This document shows, in pieces, positions 45,290 through 55,116 of a DNA stretch of 64,000 nt. Origin of the DNA: Neptuniibacter sp. 1_MG-2023. Lineage in GTDB: Bacteria; Pseudomonadota; Gammaproteobacteria; Pseudomonadales; Balneatricaceae. The notes beneath the pieces are model-generated. The model ran no database searches. It was not told where the DNA came from and was given only the letters and a program-made list of their open reading frames with translations. The DNA lies in assembly GCF_030547185.1 (NCBI RefSeq), contig NZ_JAUOQR010000006.1, positions 62,001-126,000 of the forward strand, in the 5' to 3' direction. The translations under genes were made by a program, and so were the position numbers. Position 1 is the first letter of the stretch. Each line of letters opens with the position of its first letter.

Positions 45290-47080
45290 TTAGCCTTTAT
45301 CATCCAAAAGATGATCAGGAATAAAGCCCATAATCAACGCACCCCAATGCTGTCCATTCACATATAAGGGAATTGATAAATCGTTAAGAATTTCACCCGT
45401 ATCACGAATATATGTCTGCAATAGGAATGGTGCTGTAGACGATGCACGTCGTACTTCTGCACGATTACTTGCGAATATGCGACGGTTACGGCTCTTAAGG
45501 TTATCAACCTCAAAATTACCCGTCATACGCTCTGAAACTTTAGTGTGGTGAGCTGCGGCATATCCATTTTTATCTACGGCTATAGCGTAGATAAATTCTG
45601 GCCGCTGGGAAATAAATCCATCAAATAATGGACGCATAACCGCATCATACTGGTCAGCGTAACTCGTATCATATTTTTCAGGCAGTTGACCATCGTTGGT
45701 ACGTTTATAGTTAGTATCGAACAGATTAGCACCTCGTGAAGCCAGCTCTTCCAGTGCCGTTTGGATCTCCAGCCCCCACTGACGCCCCGTTTGAATCATG
45801 CCTTCAAAACCACCATAACCAATGATAAAGCGAGATAGAAGCTCTTGAGTCTCTTCCGTAGAGTGTTCTAGCTCTTCAGAATAACGACGCGACTCCTCTA
45901 TTTCACCATGCATCTCGGTTGATAAAGAGGTAATTTCAGATACAAGCCCATGGGATTCTTTATTTGTATAAGCCAGCTCATCAATCGCTGCGCTGATACT
46001 ACTTAATTGACCATTCAGATCCTCAAAGTCACTCACTAAGCCATGAAATTGGTTATTAGTGCTTTTAATAAATTCTTCAGTAGACCCAACATACTCAAGA
46101 ATAGTTACTGAGCTAGAACCCGTTTTATCAACTAAAGAGGACATCTGGCTAATGTTCTGATCAATTTCACTCGTAGCAACACTGACTTTTTGAGATAAGT
46201 TTCGTACCTCATCAGCAACTACAGAGAAACCACGCCCCGCTTCACCTGCTCGCGCCGCTTCAATGGAAGCATTAAGTGCAAGCAAATTGGTTTGGTCAGA
46301 AAAATCTTTAACCATACCTAGTATTTCAGTGATATTTTTTGAATTCATTTCTAACTGATGCACAGTATCCTGAAAATCAGTTACTTGAGTTCTAATGGCT
46401 TCCACTTGCTGCTGCACACGCCCTAACTCGACACTCGATGCTCTAATCTCATCCAAGTTTTGCGAATTGCGTTCAGATATTTGGAGAGTACTGCCTGCAA
46501 TATTATCAATTGCTTGAGTCGCTTCTTGACTAGACTGGAAGACTTTTTGAGCCTGCTCTTCCTGCTTAGTTGCCGAACTTTGAGCTTCTATAAGTACTTT
46601 CTGTAATCGAGTTGAGCTTAAAGCAACACTAACACTTCGACGTCGACTTTCAGCAATCATCGATTTCAAACTTGTCGAGAATGTATTGTAACTCTCAGCC
46701 ATATCTGAAATTTCATCATAGGTATATTCAGGTAATGTCGCGGAGATATCCCCATCTTTATCTTTAATTGCTTGTAAGACATCGGTCATCTTTTTTATAG
46801 GTCGTAAAAATAGATGACGCATGAAGAAGATGGTCAACAGACCCGACACTAAAGCAAAGCTAACCGTCGCTAGCCCATAAAACCAAAATGAATCTAACTC
46901 TTGTCTGATTGCCTCTCCAGAAACGTTCCCAGCAGCTAAGCTGGCATCAATTTGACTGAAGTGGTTATACCCGATAAATAACAAGACTATATGAGGTAAA
47001 AGTAGAAATACCACATTGCCTGTTATTTTCTTCGTCAACGAATTAAAGCAGGTTTTCTCTACACTCTTATACAAGCTCAT
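45290..47080 (-). CDS. Methyl-accepting chemotaxis protein with C-terminal sensor-like region
   Basis: The 596-residue protein has membrane segments at about 20-42 and 66-88 enclosing only about 24 periplasmic residues, a HAMP domain (about 88-140), and the signalling coiled coil whose hairpin tip is [20 protein letters not shown] (266-285). Most MCPs end near the signalling domain; this one continues for about 175 residues (420-596) with a globular PAS/Cache-like region containing [20 protein letters not shown] and [20 protein letters not shown]. Sensing is therefore probably cytoplasmic and C-terminal. It relays through CheW/CheA. No che operon is adjacent; its convergent neighbour is a double-receiver protein. 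Confidence 0.92.
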   Translation of the reverse strand: MSLYKSVEKTCFNSLTKKITGNVVFLLLPHIVLLFIGYNHFSQIDASLAAGNVSGEAIRQELDSFWFYGLATVSFALVSGLLTIFFMRHLFLRPIKKMTDVLQAIKDKDGDISATLPEYTYDEISDMAESYNTFSTSLKSMIAESRRRSVSVALSSTRLQKVLIEAQSSATKQEEQAQKVFQSSQEATQAIDNIAGSTLQISERNSQNLDEIRASSVELGRVQQQVEAIRTQVTDFQDTVHQLEMNSKNITEILGMVKDFSDQTNLLALNASIEAARAGEAGRGFSVVADEVRNLSQKVSVATSEIDQNISQMSSLVDKTGSSSVTILEYVGSTEEFIKSTNNQFHGLVSDFEDLNGQLSSISAAIDELAYTNKESHGLVSEITSLSTEMHGEIEESRRYSEELEHSTEETQELLSRFIIGYGGFEGMIQTGRQWGLEIQTALEELASRGANLFDTNYKRTNDGQLPEKYDTSYADQYDAVMRPLFDGFISQRPEFIYAIAVDKNGYAAAHHTKVSERMTGNFEVDNLKSRNRRIFASNRAEVRRASSTAPFLLQTYIRDTGEILNDLSIPLYVNGQHWGALIMGFIPDHLLDDKG

Positions 47081-47246
47081 TTACGCACTCTTTATTGTTA
47101 TAGGCTTTTATAATTTTTATAGTTTTTTATAATTGAGTTATAACTTTTTTATCATTCAGTTATAACTCAATATAAACGTATCCATTTGCCAACTTCAAGA
47201 TTAAACTAAAGTTTCAGCATAACATCCATCAAATTCAAGCCACCCA

Positions 47247-47948
47247 CTACCAAAGTATCCAACTTGTACACTTTTGTAGCTTATCTCTGCATTCTTTCCA
47301 ATTTTCGCAATATTTTTCAACTAATTGCCAAAACTCAGGACGGTGATTTAAATGCACTAAATGCGCAAGTTCATGGATCAGGACATAATCGATCAACGAT
47401 TGTTCAGCAAAGATCAGTCGCCAATTCAAAGAGATATCACCTTTACTTGTACAGCTCCCCCATCGCCTTTTATAATTTTTTATAATCAATGAGTTAGACC
47501 GTAATCCCATAATATTTTGCCAATACACAATACGCTCAGAAAAATAGCTTTCAGCTTCAGTTTTATACCAGGCTTGTAAGCAGGCTTTCACTCGTTCCTC
47601 TACTGCTTTTTTAGAGCGATTGGTGATGCATATATTCAGTTTTTGATCATCTAAACTGACTCTATTTTTTGGACCAATATCCCAAGTAATTGCATAGTAC
47701 TCCCCCTTGTAGGGGAACATTGCTCCGTCAGCGACCTTTAAACAACCTTCAGCTAATTCACTGCTAAGTTTCTCACTTTTTTGGCGAATCCATACCTCTT
47801 TGCTTTGTACCCAATTACGTACCCATAGATCGGACACCCAATGCGGCACTCTAACCTCTACGCCCTTCTCGCTAATTCGGATAGCCGCCGTTTTTCTTTT
47901 TCTGCTGCGTATTATCCGGTAACTAGCAGGGTTTATAAGATCATTCAT
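47247..47948 (-). CDS. YgjP-like M48-type zinc metallopeptidase (DUF45)
   Basis: ATG 47948 gives about 233 residues. The zinc site is HELAHLVHLNHRPEFW, preceded by KRRWGSCTSKGDISLNWRLI, the signature of YgjP/DUF45 proteins. The N-terminal half is a beta-rich region with YKGEYYAITWDIGPKNRVSL. The family resembles SprT and WLM proteases; some are linked to restriction systems, but none is visible here. It starts 55 bp after the tgpA-like gene on the same strand and could be the last gene of that transcript. No good ribosome binding site was seen, so the start is provisional. Confidence 0.85.
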   Translation of the reverse strand: MNDLINPASYRIIRSRKRKTAAIRISEKGVEVRVPHWVSDLWVRNWVQSKEVWIRQKSEKLSSELAEGCLKVADGAMFPYKGEYYAITWDIGPKNRVSLDDQKLNICITNRSKKAVEERVKACLQAWYKTEAESYFSERIVYWQNIMGLRSNSLIIKNYKRRWGSCTSKGDISLNWRLIFAEQSLIDYVLIHELAHLVHLNHRPEFWQLVEKYCENWKECRDKLQKCTSWILW

Positions 47949-48002
47949 AACAGAGATCACTGCAAAAAATAGTCATTAAAGTCGATGTAAAAAGTCTGTT
48001 TG

Positions 48003-50000
48003 CTAAGTTAAAAACCACTGTAAACGGACTAATAGGTTTTTGTTAACGTCAAGGCAATATCCTATCTCCTGCTTCAGTTGCGTTAATCTATGAGCATCAC
48101 ACACTTGTCCATATTCTATATCTTCATATAAGGTTGAAACTCGAATAAAAGATTCAGCATACTCAGGCTTATATTGTGCGAGGCGATCGCAATAATGGGT
48201 AACGGTCTCCCCCGTCCGCCGAGCCATATCTTCTCTTGCGAAGTATGCTGATAGGGCATTAATCATATTATCTGATGGATTTGCAGATCGTTTCTTTTTG
48301 TAATTCAAGAGCAACAAGGTCAGTGAGATAACAAGCGAAAAGGGTACTAACAGGAACAGAGCAAGCTTCAGAGGTGACAATGCCCCTAATAAATGTTCTA
48401 GCAAGCCCTTTTGTTGGTGGTGATAATTGAGTACCCAGCGATGCCAGCCATAATTCAAGGCCTCAATTCTATGCCGTATCTGCATCAGTATTTGATTATT
48501 TGAAATACTCCATGCACTTAACAAATTATCTTGTAAAAATGCATTGTCTTTCGACAAAACATCATCTGCTGGCTTCTCAACTCGATCAGGAGCAACCCAA
48601 GCCGTAGGATCCATACGCACCCAACCTTGCTCAGGGAACCAGGCCTCAATCCAAGCATGAGCATCATATTGACGTACTAAGAAATAGTTTTCATAAGGGT
48701 TCCACTCACCTCCCTGATAGCCTGTGACCACACGTGCAGGAATACCAACCGATCTTAATAAAAATGCACTTGCACTCGCGAAGTGACCACAAAACCCAGT
48801 CTTAGTCTCAAATAAAAACTCTGAAATGCTGTCATCACCTAACGGAGGGGGGGTTAACGAGTAGTTAAAATTTTGGTGATAATACTGCTTCATTTTATCT
48901 ATAAACGCTTGGGGCGTCGCAGACTCCTGCCACCAGCTGGAAGCTAAGCGCTTCGCCTCATTGTTCCCAAGAGGGATATGCAGTTCCTTTGCAAAATCAT
49001 CTGCGGTTTTATCTAAACCAAAACCACGATCTAAGCGCGAAGATATTTTATATTGCTCTCGATTTACGATCTTAGTTTTGGAAGCAAGTGTCATGTCAGC
49101 ATAAGCATTCAGCTCACTTGGCCATGCGGAAAGGTAGTCCAATACAGGAATATAGTTTCTCTGATTCGACTCTAAAATCACTTCGTACTGAAAGGTTCCA
49201 GTCTCTTTAATGTCGCGATTTCGTGGCAGTTTAGGCACCTTCTCTTCATCCTTTAACCAGCCCCGTCCATCAAAATCAGACAGTACAATTGAGCGCCAAT
49301 ATAACTGTGTTTGATCTGGAACATCCCCATCAAAACGCACCCGAAAAGCAACCTCTGCTGAACGTGTTAAACGGGTTATATCACCCGGTGTCATCGTGTC
49401 AGCTAACCCAGTTTTAGCCGCAGATTTATCTAAACCGACTTCCCACAAAGGGCCTAACCTAGGCATACCAATAAATAACACAACCATAAGAGGGAAAGCG
49501 GGGATAAGCATTAAAACAGAGCGTTTCAACGGATATATAAAACCGGTCTCTCGCGATAAATTAGTACTCATCAAAGCACTTGTAACGATAATGATGGCAA
49601 GGATCACATAGATCGCTGTTCCCACACTTTGACTAAAAAGAAAGATGGTTGAAGCAACTAAGTAAGCGACATAGAGCACTATTAAGGAATCTCTCCGATG
49701 ATAGAGTTCGATGACCTTCAGACCAAAACCAACAACAAGCAATGCAACCGTTACACTGATCCCTCCCCCTTCTTTATAACTCGCCAATACACCGACACCT
49801 GCGGCTAAGACTAAGCAGGTTTTCAACCACTTAGGAGGCAGTGACCAGCGCCCTAAATAAACCATCAGGCGCCAAACAATGCATAAAATCACAACAAGAG
49901 TAATCCAGTAAGGCAGATGCGATATATGGGGTAATGTAACAATAACCACACTCAGTAATTGCCACAATAAAGCGGTGCGCGTTAGCTGCTGATCATTCAC
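48003..50000 (-). CDS. TgpA-type membrane transglutaminase-like protein (DUF3488)
   Basis: The 665-residue protein has about six N-terminal membrane segments, a periplasmic transglutaminase-like domain and one C-terminal segment with a DUF4129-type tail. The catalytic triad is visible: Cys in KTGFCGHFASASAFLLR, His in YDAHAWIEAWF and Asp in WVRMDPTAWV. TgpA of Pseudomonas is needed for growth. GTG 50000 overlaps the stop of the DUF58 gene by four bases (GTGA), so translation is coupled. It is the third gene of a moxR-DUF58-tgpA operon. Confidence 0.93.
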   Translation of the reverse strand: MNDQQLTRTALLWQLLSVVIVTLPHISHLPYWITLVVILCIVWRLMVYLGRWSLPPKWLKTCLVLAAGVGVLASYKEGGGISVTVALLVVGFGLKVIELYHRRDSLIVLYVAYLVASTIFLFSQSVGTAIYVILAIIIVTSALMSTNLSRETGFIYPLKRSVLMLIPAFPLMVVLFIGMPRLGPLWEVGLDKSAAKTGLADTMTPGDITRLTRSAEVAFRVRFDGDVPDQTQLYWRSIVLSDFDGRGWLKDEEKVPKLPRNRDIKETGTFQYEVILESNQRNYIPVLDYLSAWPSELNAYADMTLASKTKIVNREQYKISSRLDRGFGLDKTADDFAKELHIPLGNNEAKRLASSWWQESATPQAFIDKMKQYYHQNFNYSLTPPPLGDDSISEFLFETKTGFCGHFASASAFLLRSVGIPARVVTGYQGGEWNPYENYFLVRQYDAHAWIEAWFPEQGWVRMDPTAWVAPDRVEKPADDVLSKDNAFLQDNLLSAWSISNNQILMQIRHRIEALNYGWHRWVLNYHHQQKGLLEHLLGALSPLKLALFLLVPFSLVISLTLLLLNYKKKRSANPSDNMINALSAYFAREDMARRTGETVTHYCDRLAQYKPEYAESFIRVSTLYEDIEYGQVCDAHRLTQLKQEIGYCLDVNKNLLVRLQWFLT

Positions 50001-50971
50001 TGCAGAGATCCCTCAGCTTTAAATAATGCCAGTTCACCTAATATATTATTTAAATGCTCAGGCCCCGTAGCGGGTTGAATTGATAAGTTAGGAAGGTGCA
50101 GTCCATATTCACGATAATGATGTTCACACTCAAGCGCCCAATATGTCATAACAGATAAGCGATCTTCTGTTGATAGTTCAGGCCATTCCCGCCATGACAA
50201 CCAGATCTCTTTACTCTCTTGGCCAACATAATTTTTAGTTAACAAGCCCCGCCCTTGGGCGTATTGTTTCCAAGCGATGTGCCGTAAGGATGAACCAGGT
50301 CGATATTCATCTAACCCTGAGAAATCATCCCCTGCATTCTCTTTCCCTTGCCGACCATCAATACTATCGTCAAAAGACGTCGGTAATCTGCCTTCTTCAG
50401 GTTTAGGATAAACAATTGCTGTAAGATCCAGCTCGACCCAACTCCATGCCCGTAACAAGCCAAACGGAAAAACAGTTTCAAGCTTAAGTACCTGTGGGGT
50501 AAGGTAGCCTCGCTTTTTTGCCATTACATAAAGAGATAGGTTTTTTTCTCGTGTTTTATCTAGATATATTCGCTGACCGTCCCGCTCCCCACGCCAACAC
50601 AGAAACACATTTTCATAATTTCTTAGATTATTCGCATAGATTTTGAGCTTAAATTCAGCTAATTCACCTACATGACAATGCCCTGCTTTAACAGCAGAAA
50701 TACATAAACCCGATAAATTAAAAAAAGTGTAATGGATTGCCAAAACACCTAACGCAATTAATAGAAAAGACACCGCATGGATAAGATTATTCTGATAGTT
50801 TGTTGCAACTAAATATAAGACGAAGCAAACCGCTAAATAAGCCCAGCCCGCCAAGGTAGGAAAGATAAAAATACTTCTTTGATTTAACTCGATTAAACGG
50901 CCTTTAGGCCTTCTGTTAGCCGCCCAACGTTCAGATAACTCGACAATAGGCTTAAACAACAGACTCAACAT
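49997..50971 (-). CDS. DUF58 domain membrane-anchored protein
   Basis: The 324-residue protein has two N-terminal membrane segments (about 38-57 and 64-84) and the DUF58 core with the signature DDFSGLDEYRPGSSLRHIAW. DUF58 proteins resemble von Willebrand A-like domains and always accompany MoxR ATPases, probably as their membrane partners in protein assembly or maturation. It begins 2 bp after moxR and overlaps tgpA by four bases, which puts the three genes in one tight operon. Confidence 0.92.
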   Translation of the reverse strand: MLSLLFKPIVELSERWAANRRPKGRLIELNQRSIFIFPTLAGWAYLAVCFVLYLVATNYQNNLIHAVSFLLIALGVLAIHYTFFNLSGLCISAVKAGHCHVGELAEFKLKIYANNLRNYENVFLCWRGERDGQRIYLDKTREKNLSLYVMAKKRGYLTPQVLKLETVFPFGLLRAWSWVELDLTAIVYPKPEEGRLPTSFDDSIDGRQGKENAGDDFSGLDEYRPGSSLRHIAWKQYAQGRGLLTKNYVGQESKEIWLSWREWPELSTEDRLSVMTYWALECEHHYREYGLHLPNLSIQPATGPEHLNNILGELALFKAEGSLQ

Positions 50972-50973
50972 AG

Positions 50974-51894
50974 CTAAGCCAATACATCTACTTGAGTTAA
51001 TATTTTTTTAATATACCCCTCACCAGCATATTCGCCACTCTCTTTTACCCCTCGCAGCCTATGGGCAAATACAGGCTGTAGCATAGCTTGAACATCCTCA
51101 GGCACGACGTAGTCCCTGCCATGTAAAAACGCCCAAGTTTTCGCAGTATTCAATAAGGCTAAACTTCCTCTAGGCGAGACACCGAACTCAAAATGAGTTG
51201 CATCACGGGTAAAACGTATAAGACGCTGAATATAATCTAACACGCTACCGGATACGTTAACCTCTGAGCACAAATCCCGCAGCTCGAGCAACTCAGCTGG
51301 GGTTAAACAGGGCGTTAAGCTAGGTATTTTTTTTCTTGCATCACCACCGACTAATAGCTCACGTTCAGCCTTCTCACTCGGATACCCCAATTGAATTCGC
51401 ATAAGAAAACGATCGAGTTGGGATTCAGGAAGTGGAAATGTGCCGTATTGAGAAATCGGGTTTTGAGTTGCTATAACAAAAAAGGGAGTGGGCAAACTAT
51501 AGGTTTCGCCTTCAACACTGACTTGCCCCTCTTCCATCGCTTCTAGAAGCGCACTTTGCGTTTTAGGCGTTGTCCGATTGATCTCATCAGCTAATAACAG
51601 TTGCGTAAAAACAGGTCCTTTATGGTAAACAAACTCCCCACTGTTACCATTGAATATAGATACACCTATAATATCAGCCGGTAACATATCGCTTGTAAAC
51701 TGAAGTCGTTGGAAGTCCAAACTCATCACTTGTGCTAATGCGTGGGCCAAAGATGTTTTCCCCATCCCTGGTTGGTCTTCAATTAACAGATGCCCCCCGC
51801 TGATCAAACAAGTCACCGCTTGTTTGATCTGTTCCTCTTTACCGTAAAGAATTTCCCCCACACTATCGATCAGTTGCTTCAGTTTGTCTCTCAT
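50974..51894 (-). CDS. MoxR-family AAA+ ATPase
   Basis: The frame opens further upstream at 51978, but ATG 51894 with AGGGG before it gives the standard start MRDKLKQLIDSVGEILYGKE and 306 residues. Walker A is EDQPGMGKTSLAHAL, Walker B is LLLADEINRTTPKTQSALLE, sensor 1 is VIATQNPISQYGTFPLPESQ, and the arginine-finger region is GVSPRGSLALL. MoxR proteins act as chaperone-like ATPases for assembly of metal- or vWA-containing proteins. It heads the operon with the DUF58 and TgpA-type genes. Confidence 0.93.
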   Translation of the reverse strand: MRDKLKQLIDSVGEILYGKEEQIKQAVTCLISGGHLLIEDQPGMGKTSLAHALAQVMSLDFQRLQFTSDMLPADIIGVSIFNGNSGEFVYHKGPVFTQLLLADEINRTTPKTQSALLEAMEEGQVSVEGETYSLPTPFFVIATQNPISQYGTFPLPESQLDRFLMRIQLGYPSEKAERELLVGGDARKKIPSLTPCLTPAELLELRDLCSEVNVSGSVLDYIQRLIRFTRDATHFEFGVSPRGSLALLNTAKTWAFLHGRDYVVPEDVQAMLQPVFAHRLRGVKESGEYAGEGYIKKILTQVDVLA

Positions 51895-52081
51895 TAACCC
51901 CTGACTCCAACAAAAAAAGAAAATTAGTAACATTCTCATTCTAAAAGAAAGCGACTTTTTTAATAGTCGAAAACACACAAATAGGCATCATTCCTAATTG
52001 CTAGATCCCCGCTGCCCTGAGACTACAATCAGAAGAAAATCATGTCCTAAGATATATAACAGTACAGCACCCGAACGCATT

Positions 52082-52387
52082 CTAAAACGTTAAAGGGATC
52101 AATTGCCTATGGTAGTTCGCATACTCTGATCGACAAACCTCTTCGTCTGTCTCTATCTGTATCAAATTGGCTGAATGGATGCCCGCTTTTAAACAAACAT
52201 CATATCCCTCTTTAAGGTGATTGTAGGCAGTGACAATGCCCTCTTCATCCTTAAGTAAGGCTTTAACAACCTCGCCCTGATGTAGATACTCAACCTCAAT
52301 AACAATGGGTGAATGGCCCGCCTCAATAAAATTTACAGCTTTAATTCTTTGTTGCTCTTTTAACTTTTGTAAGTAATTAATGTCCAC
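52082..52387 (-). CDS. Small protein of unknown function
   Basis: TTG 52402 opens the frame, but GTG 52387 has GGAGG six bases upstream and yields 101 residues beginning MDINYLQKLKEQQRIKAVNF. It shows IVIEVEYLHQGEVVKALLKD and a cysteine near each half (DVCLKAGIHSA, EEVCRSEY). It has some likeness to the DUF6482 type of small proteins, but the match is weak. It is monocistronic, between the moxR operon and the slyD-like gene. Confidence 0.55.
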   Translation of the reverse strand: MDINYLQKLKEQQRIKAVNFIEAGHSPIVIEVEYLHQGEVVKALLKDEEGIVTAYNHLKEGYDVCLKAGIHSANLIQIETDEEVCRSEYANYHRQLIPLTF

Positions 52388-52517
52388 CTTCCGCCTCCAC
52401 AATTAGGTTAAGATCTAATGTAGCTGCAATGAAAAACTGACCGGCATAATTCCAGTTAACCAAGCCTCCTAAGCATAGCTAATAAACGATAAAAACAGGC
52501 ACACCCTAGTCCATATA

Positions 52518-52544
52518 ATAAAAAAGCCCGGACAACCGGGCTTT
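52518..52544 (-). terminator. Intrinsic terminator after the slyD-like gene
   Basis: On the minus strand AAAGCCCGG pairs with CCGGGCTTT across four bases and a T-rich run follows. It ends the FKBP-type isomerase transcript. Confidence 0.85.
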
Positions 52545-52562
52545 ATCATCTCATACTCAATA

Positions 52563-53048
52563 TTAGTGATCGTGATTACAACCTTCGTCATGTACATGAC
52601 CATGAGCTAACTCATCTTCAGTTGCTTCACGCACGTCGGTAACTTCTACACTAAACTGCAAAGTCTGACCGGCAAGGGGATGATTTCCATCAAGAGTAAC
52701 TTCTTTCTCTTCTACCGCAATTACCGTTACAGGTTGCTGTCCCCAAGGAGCTTCAGCCATAAACTGCATACCGACTTCAATATTATCGATACCTTCAAAA
52801 TTTGCGCGATCTACTTTTTGAACAAGCTCTTCACGGATATCGCCGTAACCCTCTTCAGGCTTCACGACAACATCTAGTTTATCGCCTACAACTTTCCCTA
52901 ATAATGCATTTTCAAGACCAGAAACAATGTTGTTAGCTCCACAAACAAAGGATAGTGGCTCTTGACCCGCAGAAGAATCCAGAACTTCTCCCGTTTCATT
53001 TTTAAGGGTGTAGTGAATCAGTGCGACCAAATTTTCAGCAATTTGCAT
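52563..53048 (-). CDS. SlyD-like FKBP-type peptidyl-prolyl isomerase
   Basis: The frame can be extended to 53195, but ATG 53048 gives MQIAENLVALIHYTLKNETG, the standard SlyD-like start, and 161 residues. The FKBP core is interrupted by an insert-in-flap chaperone domain (KPEEGYGDIREELVQKVDRA), and the C-terminus HGHVHDEGCNHDH is a short metal-binding tail. SlyD proteins fold proline-rich proteins and handle nickel for hydrogenase or other enzymes. It could also be the FKBP-type FkpB/SlpA branch; the His tail favours SlyD. Confidence 0.88.
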   Translation of the reverse strand: MQIAENLVALIHYTLKNETGEVLDSSAGQEPLSFVCGANNIVSGLENALLGKVVGDKLDVVVKPEEGYGDIREELVQKVDRANFEGIDNIEVGMQFMAEAPWGQQPVTVIAVEEKEVTLDGNHPLAGQTLQFSVEVTDVREATEDELAHGHVHDEGCNHDH

Positions 53049-53311
53049 AAACAAATCTCTTATAACGGGAACTTGCTGTATTAATTGGCACCATAACCCT
53101 ACGTCATAGCGGGCCTTAAAAAGCAAAGAGCTACCCAAATGATTAAAAGCTAAATAATACCGTCTGACTGATTTCGCTACCAGTGCCCTTATCACCTTAC
53201 TGAATATTTTTCATAAACAGTGGGAAAAATAGGAATTTTTCTTAGACTCATTTTAAAAGTTGTGTGCTAGTTTTAATTGGTAGGGGAAAGGAACTCATCG
53301 AGGGACGACCA

Positions 53312-53572
53312 ATGGAAAATGCATGCACTCTTTGTTACAACTTAGTGCTACACAATAAACCACACGCTGCACTTAAAAAAATCAGCGAATTAAAAGGTAG
53401 TGAACTGTATAAGTGCTGCTGTTGTTATGCTTATTTGCATAAACACGATGCTGAATGGGAAATCATCAGTGGTGGGGAGTTTATGGGGGCACCTAAGCAA
53501 AACACCTCCACTATGATTGCGGCTGAAAACAAAACGCCGACTGCAACAGATCTACGAAGCAATCAGCGTTAG
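53312..53572 (+). CDS. Cysteine-rich small protein of unknown function
   Basis: The frame opens at 53264, but ATG 53312 preceded by GAGG gives 86 residues beginning MENACTLCYNLVLHNKPHAA. A CxxC pair (ACTLC) and a run of four cysteines (KCCCCYAYLHKHD) with two His nearby suggest metal binding, probably a zinc ribbon. The C-terminus is Thr/Asn-rich and disordered. No family is recognised. It sits alone between the slyD-like gene and the LuxR-type gene. Confidence 0.5.
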   Translation: MENACTLCYNLVLHNKPHAALKKISELKGSELYKCCCCYAYLHKHDAEWEIISGGEFMGAPKQNTSTMIAAENKTPTATDLRSNQR

Positions 53573-53607
53573 TTGTTCTCAACTTAATAGTTAGAATACC
53601 TGTTCAC

Positions 53608-54390
53608 CTACAGCAATCCAACTTCGTACATCATTGCAACAAGATGAGTTTTGTTCTTTGCACCAAAGATTTTCTTAGCGCGAGTAATATGGTAGGTAAT
53701 ACCCTCTTCCGTCAGCGCCAATTTATCAGCTATTCGCTTAACAGGCATACCTTGAGCAGTCATTAATATTACCTGGCGACAGGTTGGTGATAACACCTCT
53801 GATTTTAGATATGGATTCTGCTCTTGCTCACAAACCACCTGAAGAAGCTCGTGATAGCGAGACAGCATAGGCACAAGCCATTCACTTATACGATTAAAAA
53901 ACACATCAAACTCTTGAGGTGGGAGCTTATGAAACAGGCTAAAGTAATGGAACCAATAACGACTACTTTTACTCTTCATCGGGATATAGGCTCTAGATGA
54001 TACTCCCTGTTTCAACCAAAAATTCTCAGACAACGTCCCCTGCCCACCATCCAATGAACTCACTAGAAACGGTGTAGTTATAGACGGTAAAACATTCCAC
54101 AATGGATCATGTTGGGCAATATCTTTGTAATAACTTTTAACCACAGCATCAGGCAAAGATCCCACAATATCACTACCGCTATCCCATCGCTGCTTCTGGC
54201 TTTCTGAACTAGGGTTAATGACCCCCCTTGTTAAAATCGAATAAGTGAAATATACAAAACCAAGCTGAGTAAGCAGTTCATCAATCTCATGTAACAGCTT
54301 CTCCCAAGTACACTCAAAAGCAAGCACAGAAGCTTCCTGAAACGCAGGTTCTTTTTTTAGCTGTGAAATAAAGTTTTCCATATTTTGCAC
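53608..54390 (-). CDS. LuxR-type regulator with autoinducer-binding-like domain (solo)
   Basis: The 260-residue protein has an N-terminal autoinducer-binding-like domain (DIAQHDPLWNVL, GVSSRAYIPMKS) and a C-terminal LuxR helix-turn-helix (SPTCRQVILMTAQGMPVKRI, then ADKLALTEEGITYHITRAKK). The Asp-Pro pair of TraR-type ligand pockets is kept, but the expected Trp before it is missing. There is no luxI nearby, so it is a solo regulator that may answer to exogenous or non-AHL signals. GTG 54390 has GGGAG six bases upstream and is preferred to ATG 54381. A 0.7-kb AT-rich gap lies upstream. Confidence 0.88.
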   Translation of the reverse strand: MQNMENFISQLKKEPAFQEASVLAFECTWEKLLHEIDELLTQLGFVYFTYSILTRGVINPSSESQKQRWDSGSDIVGSLPDAVVKSYYKDIAQHDPLWNVLPSITTPFLVSSLDGGQGTLSENFWLKQGVSSRAYIPMKSKSSRYWFHYFSLFHKLPPQEFDVFFNRISEWLVPMLSRYHELLQVVCEQEQNPYLKSEVLSPTCRQVILMTAQGMPVKRIADKLALTEEGITYHITRAKKIFGAKNKTHLVAMMYEVGLL

Positions 54391-55116
54391 TCAACACTCC
54401 CTCTAAATGTTAGCCCTTAAACTAGGGGGTTATAAAATCCATTTTATACAATCGAATACACTTACAACGAAAGGATTCAAACAAAAATAGTTTTACAATA
54501 CTGATATTAATTTAGGACTTTATAATCAATACCCTAGCTACACTCTAATAATAAGCTTATTAAAAATATGCAGAAGTACCAAAACCTATAGTATAGAGTC
54601 TGATTTTTAGCCTTATCTAATATAATGCTACAAAATCACCGTAAAAACATTGATTTATGTACTACTCAGCTAAATTAACCATTTTTCATACCATACTAAA
54701 TTACTATGATTTAGATACAAAACATACTATTTAGATCAGTATAGATCCGTAATTTTCACTTACATATTGTAAGGTTATATAAGTAAAACCATTCCCCTTT
54801 TTTAAAAAGGGAGATTTAAACCTAGTCCAAAATTCAAACAAACTTTAATAATAGGTTCTTAATAAGAAAACGACTGAGTTAATAGAAAGGCTGAACATAT
54901 TTAAAACATTAAGTATTAACAAATAGACTTAACTGCACCTTAATTAAGCCTAGCCTTCTTACAAATAATTATAGCCCATTTGAGCTAAAGTAGAGGGGCA
55001 AGTATGAAGCCTGAAGAGGGAACACGAAATCATGGAGAAGTTAAGCTCTAGGGGAGAAGCATCGGGAAAGGTCGATACAAAAGAGCTTAACGCTAACTAA
55101 ATCAAATCCAAAGAAA
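54391..55116. other. 726-bp AT-rich gap upstream of the LuxR-type gene
   Basis: No protein gene of useful size was found on either strand. The part from about 54420 to 54980 is clearly richer in A and T than its surroundings, and the only reading frames are below 20 codons, such as one at about 55005. No lux-box-like palindrome, terminator or repeat was recognised. It may be a degraded gene or hold regulatory sequence for the LuxR gene and an unseen small RNA. Confidence 0.4.

Noticed and set aside
53049-53195. N-terminal extension of the slyD-like frame
   Set aside because: The extension is not homologous to FKBP proteins; ATG 53048 matches the family start.
55005-55050. A 14-codon ORF with acidic start in the LuxR-upstream gap
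   Set aside because: No ribosome binding site and very short; not supported as a gene.
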